Source: CAYTMY01 sp964618075
GTDB taxonomy: Bacteria; Bacillota; Clostridia; Eubacteriales; Anaerofustaceae
Assembly (NCBI GenBank): GCA_964618075.1
Contig: CAZTZO010000004.1
Coordinates: forward strand, 1 to 64,000
Length of the DNA: 64,000 nucleotides
Reading direction: 5' to 3'
A program made the translations under genes and the position numbers. Below, one piece after another: positions 61,923 through 64,000 of this stretch. The notes below the pieces were generated by a model. The model was not told the origin of the DNA. It made no database searches and worked only from the letters and a program-made list of their open reading frames with translations. Every line of letters begins with the position of its first letter. The first letter of the stretch is position 1.

Positions 61923-64000
61923 ATGAGTCTGTATGTCCGGCTTTCTTTAGCGGCGCTCTGTCCTGTGTTTGCCGCTGTCATATTGTATATTATCGACAAA
62001 AAAACCGCCTTCGGCAAGCTTAAATATAGAACCAAGCAGCTTATATACGGCATAGTATTCGGACTTCTTGCCGTTATTGCCACCGAATTCGGAGTTGACA
62101 TAGGCGGAGCTACGCTGAATGTACGCGACGCCTCCGTGCTTACGGCGGGGCTTATTTTCGGTGCGCCTGCGGCTATCATAGCCGGTGTAATAGGCGCCGT
62201 TGAACGCTGGTTTGCCGTTGGCTGGGGAGCGGGAGCATATACGGCTCTTGCCTGTACGATATCGACGTTTCTTGCAGGTATCATAGCGGCTTCTTTGAGA
62301 AAGCACATGTTTGACAACAAAAAGCCTCCTTTTCTTGCAGCCCTCTGGATAGGCTTTTTTACGGAAGTGCTTCATATGCTGATGATATTCATCACAAATA
62401 TGAACGACATTCAGACGGCTTTTTCATTCGTGACCAAATGCGCTTTGCCGATGATATTGATTAACAGCATTTCCGTCATGCTCAGCGTACTTGCCGTTAA
62501 GCTTATAAGCAAAGAAAAAATAATAGATACCGAAAGAAAAATGCAAATAACCGCCATATTTCAAAGGCGGCTTCTCATATGCGTCGTTATAGCCTTCATC
62601 ATAACGAGCGCTTTTACTTTAATACTGCAAATAAATATTTCTCACAACGATATTGACAGTCTCCTTTTTCAGGCTCTTACCGACGTCAATGCAGATATAA
62701 CCGACGTATCAGACGACAATATCCTTGCTCTTACTCACACCGTTGCGAACGAATACTCTTCAACTATTGACATTGCTATGCTTGCTCAAAAATACGGCAT
62801 TGCCGAAATAAACGTGATAGATTCAGACGGTGTTATCACGCAAAGCACAAATCCCGTTTTTGTGGGATACGATATGTCAAGAGGAGAGCAGTCGGGTGAA
62901 TTTCTCGTTTTGCTCAACGACAAGACAGAGTACGTTCAAGATTATCAGCCCACCTCCTACGATCAGGAGGTTTACAGAAAATATGCCGGAGTATCCCTTC
63001 CTATGGGCGGCTTTATACAGATAGGCTACGACGCGGATAAGTTTCAGGGAGATATTTCCTCGGAAATAGTAGCATCCACACGCAACCGACATATAGGCAA
63101 AACGGGCTATTTCATCATTGTCGACGAAAACAACAATATCGTTTCAAACAACAAAAGCACTGCAAATACCTCTGTAGACCTTAGCAATATTGAAAAGATA
63201 ACAGACTTTGAAGAGGGAGTGCGCTTTTCGGCGAATGTAAATGATGAAAGCTCCTATTTGATGCTAAGCTATGCGGAAGGGTATTACATCATAGCGGTTC
63301 TGCCGAAAACGGAAGCAACCTTTTCACGCGACTTTTCCGTATATGTGACGGTATTTATGCAGATTGTTGTGTTTGTGGGACTGTTTGTTTTCATATATTT
63401 CCTTATTAAAAAATTAGTAATTGACAATATCAGAAAAATAAATGAAGACCTTGGAGCTATAACAAACGGCAATCTTGACGTAAAGGTAGACGTGCGTGAA
63501 AACAAAGAATTTGCCTCTCTTTCCGATGATATAAATTCGACCGTTTCGACCTTAAAGCAATACATTGCAGAGGCGGCTGAAAGAATAGATAAGGAGCTGG
63601 AATTTGCACGAAACATCCAGCACTCTGCACTACCTTCAATATTCCCTCCGTATCCCAGCAGAACAGACTTCGAGATATTTGCGGGTATGGACGCGGCAAA
63701 GGAGGTCGGCGGTGATTTTTACGACTTTTATCTGACAGAGCGCAATTCGCTTGTATTTATGATAGCCGATGTTTCCGGCAAGGGAATCCCTGCGGCAATG
63801 TTTATGATGAGAGCAAAAACCATTATTAAAAACTACGCAGAAGCTAAAATAAATGTCGAACAAGTCTTTACTCTTGCAAATAATTCTTTGTGTGACGGTA
63901 ACGACGCCGATATGTTTGTAACAGCGTGGATAGGAAAGCTTGATCTTAAAACCGGTCTGTTAAAGTTTGCAAATGCAGGTCATAACCCTCCTTTAGTCAA
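61923..64000 (+). CDS. LytS-type 5TM sensor with extracellular domain, HAMP and SpoIIE-like PP2C phosphatase (partial)
   Basis: At least 692 residues, running off the right edge. Residues about 1-200 are a 5TM-5TMR_LYT domain (GVDIGGATLNVRDASVLTAGLIFGAPA, in part); a further membrane segment lies at about 215-240; an extracellular Cache-like sensor at about 245-475; membrane segment about 480-498; HAMP about 500-555; PP2C/SpoIIE domain from about 560 with GGDFYDFY and MIADVSGKGIPAAMF, which hold the metal-binding Asp residues. It should dephosphorylate the STAS protein encoded upstream in response to an external signal. GGGGAGG precedes the ATG. The combination of LytS sensor with SpoIIE phosphatase is uncommon but seen in Clostridia. 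Confidence 0.9.
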   Translation, partial: MSLYVRLSLAALCPVFAAVILYIIDKKTAFGKLKYRTKQLIYGIVFGLLAVIATEFGVDIGGATLNVRDASVLTAGLIFGAPAAIIAGVIGAVERWFAVGWGAGAYTALACTISTFLAGIIAASLRKHMFDNKKPPFLAALWIGFFTEVLHMLMIFITNMNDIQTAFSFVTKCALPMILINSISVMLSVLAVKLISKEKIIDTERKMQITAIFQRRLLICVVIAFIITSAFTLILQINISHNDIDSLLFQALTDVNADITDVSDDNILALTHTVANEYSSTIDIAMLAQKYGIAEINVIDSDGVITQSTNPVFVGYDMSRGEQSGEFLVLLNDKTEYVQDYQPTSYDQEVYRKYAGVSLPMGGFIQIGYDADKFQGDISSEIVASTRNRHIGKTGYFIIVDENNNIVSNNKSTANTSVDLSNIEKITDFEEGVRFSANVNDESSYLMLSYAEGYYIIAVLPKTEATFSRDFSVYVTVFMQIVVFVGLFVFIYFLIKKLVIDNIRKINEDLGAITNGNLDVKVDVRENKEFASLSDDINSTVSTLKQYIAEAAERIDKELEFARNIQHSALPSIFPPYPSRTDFEIFAGMDAAKEVGGDFYDFYLTERNSLVFMIADVSGKGIPAAMFMMRAKTIIKNYAEAKINVEQVFTLANNSLCDGNDADMFVTAWIGKLDLKTGLLKFANAGHNPPLV

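Overview
This 64 kb window looks like a chromosomal segment of an anaerobic, folate-dependent Firmicute of the class Clostridia. The evidence is strong AGGAGG-type ribosome binding sites, sigma-A-like promoters, many hairpin plus T-run terminators, a tetrahydrofolate (THF) riboswitch, single-chain PurL, short HisG with HisZ, and several oxygen-sensitive enzyme families (corrinoid methyltransferases, a 2-hydroxyacyl-CoA dehydratase). Genus and species cannot be assigned from the sequence alone. I see no insertion sequence, prophage, CRISPR array, tRNA or rRNA.

Layout. 1-3900: a THF riboswitch whose target gene lies off the left edge, a methyl-THF:corrinoid methyltransferase, a divergent reductive activator of corrinoid proteins (2Fe-2S plus ASKHA), and a small cupin. 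3947-9012: an MBOAT/DHHW O-acetylation pair, an SPFH membrane protein with a ribbon-helix-helix partner, and an esterase. 9156-15896: a 2246-residue GGDEF/EAL/PAS protein. 16104-27329: a nine-gene purine operon in which the usual bifunctional PurH is replaced by a stand-alone AICAR transformylase and a PurO-type IMP cyclohydrolase. 27539-29732: arylamine N-acetyltransferase and a membrane diguanylate cyclase. 29833-34858: a corrinoid methyl-transfer locus with a LysR regulator, corrinoid protein, second methyl-THF methyltransferase and two tandem UroD-like methyltransferases sharing 791 identical bases. 34998-41237: a second giant REC/GGDEF/EAL/PAS/GGDEF protein. 41575-48935: antiporter, aldehyde dehydrogenase, FAD oxidoreductase, an alpha/beta hydrolase-membrane gene broken by an in-frame TAG, and a lipoprotein. 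49046-56551: a complete nine-gene histidine operon. 56891-60040: activator and two subunits of a 2-hydroxyacyl-CoA dehydratase. 60209-64000: MarR regulator, secreted nuclease, STAS protein and the start of a LytS-type sensor/SpoIIE phosphatase.

How the parts fit. The two corrinoid loci, 30 kb apart, together supply the parts of an acetogen-type demethylation system: methyltransferase I (two copies), corrinoid protein, methyltransferase II (two copies) and the ATP-dependent activator that re-reduces cobalamin. Methyl groups would end on THF, and the THF riboswitch at the left edge suggests that the next gene is also folate-linked. TTTACA/TGTAAA dyads lie upstream of both the corrinoid-protein gene and the distant cupin gene, so the LysR protein may connect the loci. 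The strongest candidate for something undescribed is this locus, especially the two methyltransferase I copies: residues 1-266 are identical, while the C-terminal segment that probably lines the metal/substrate site differs.
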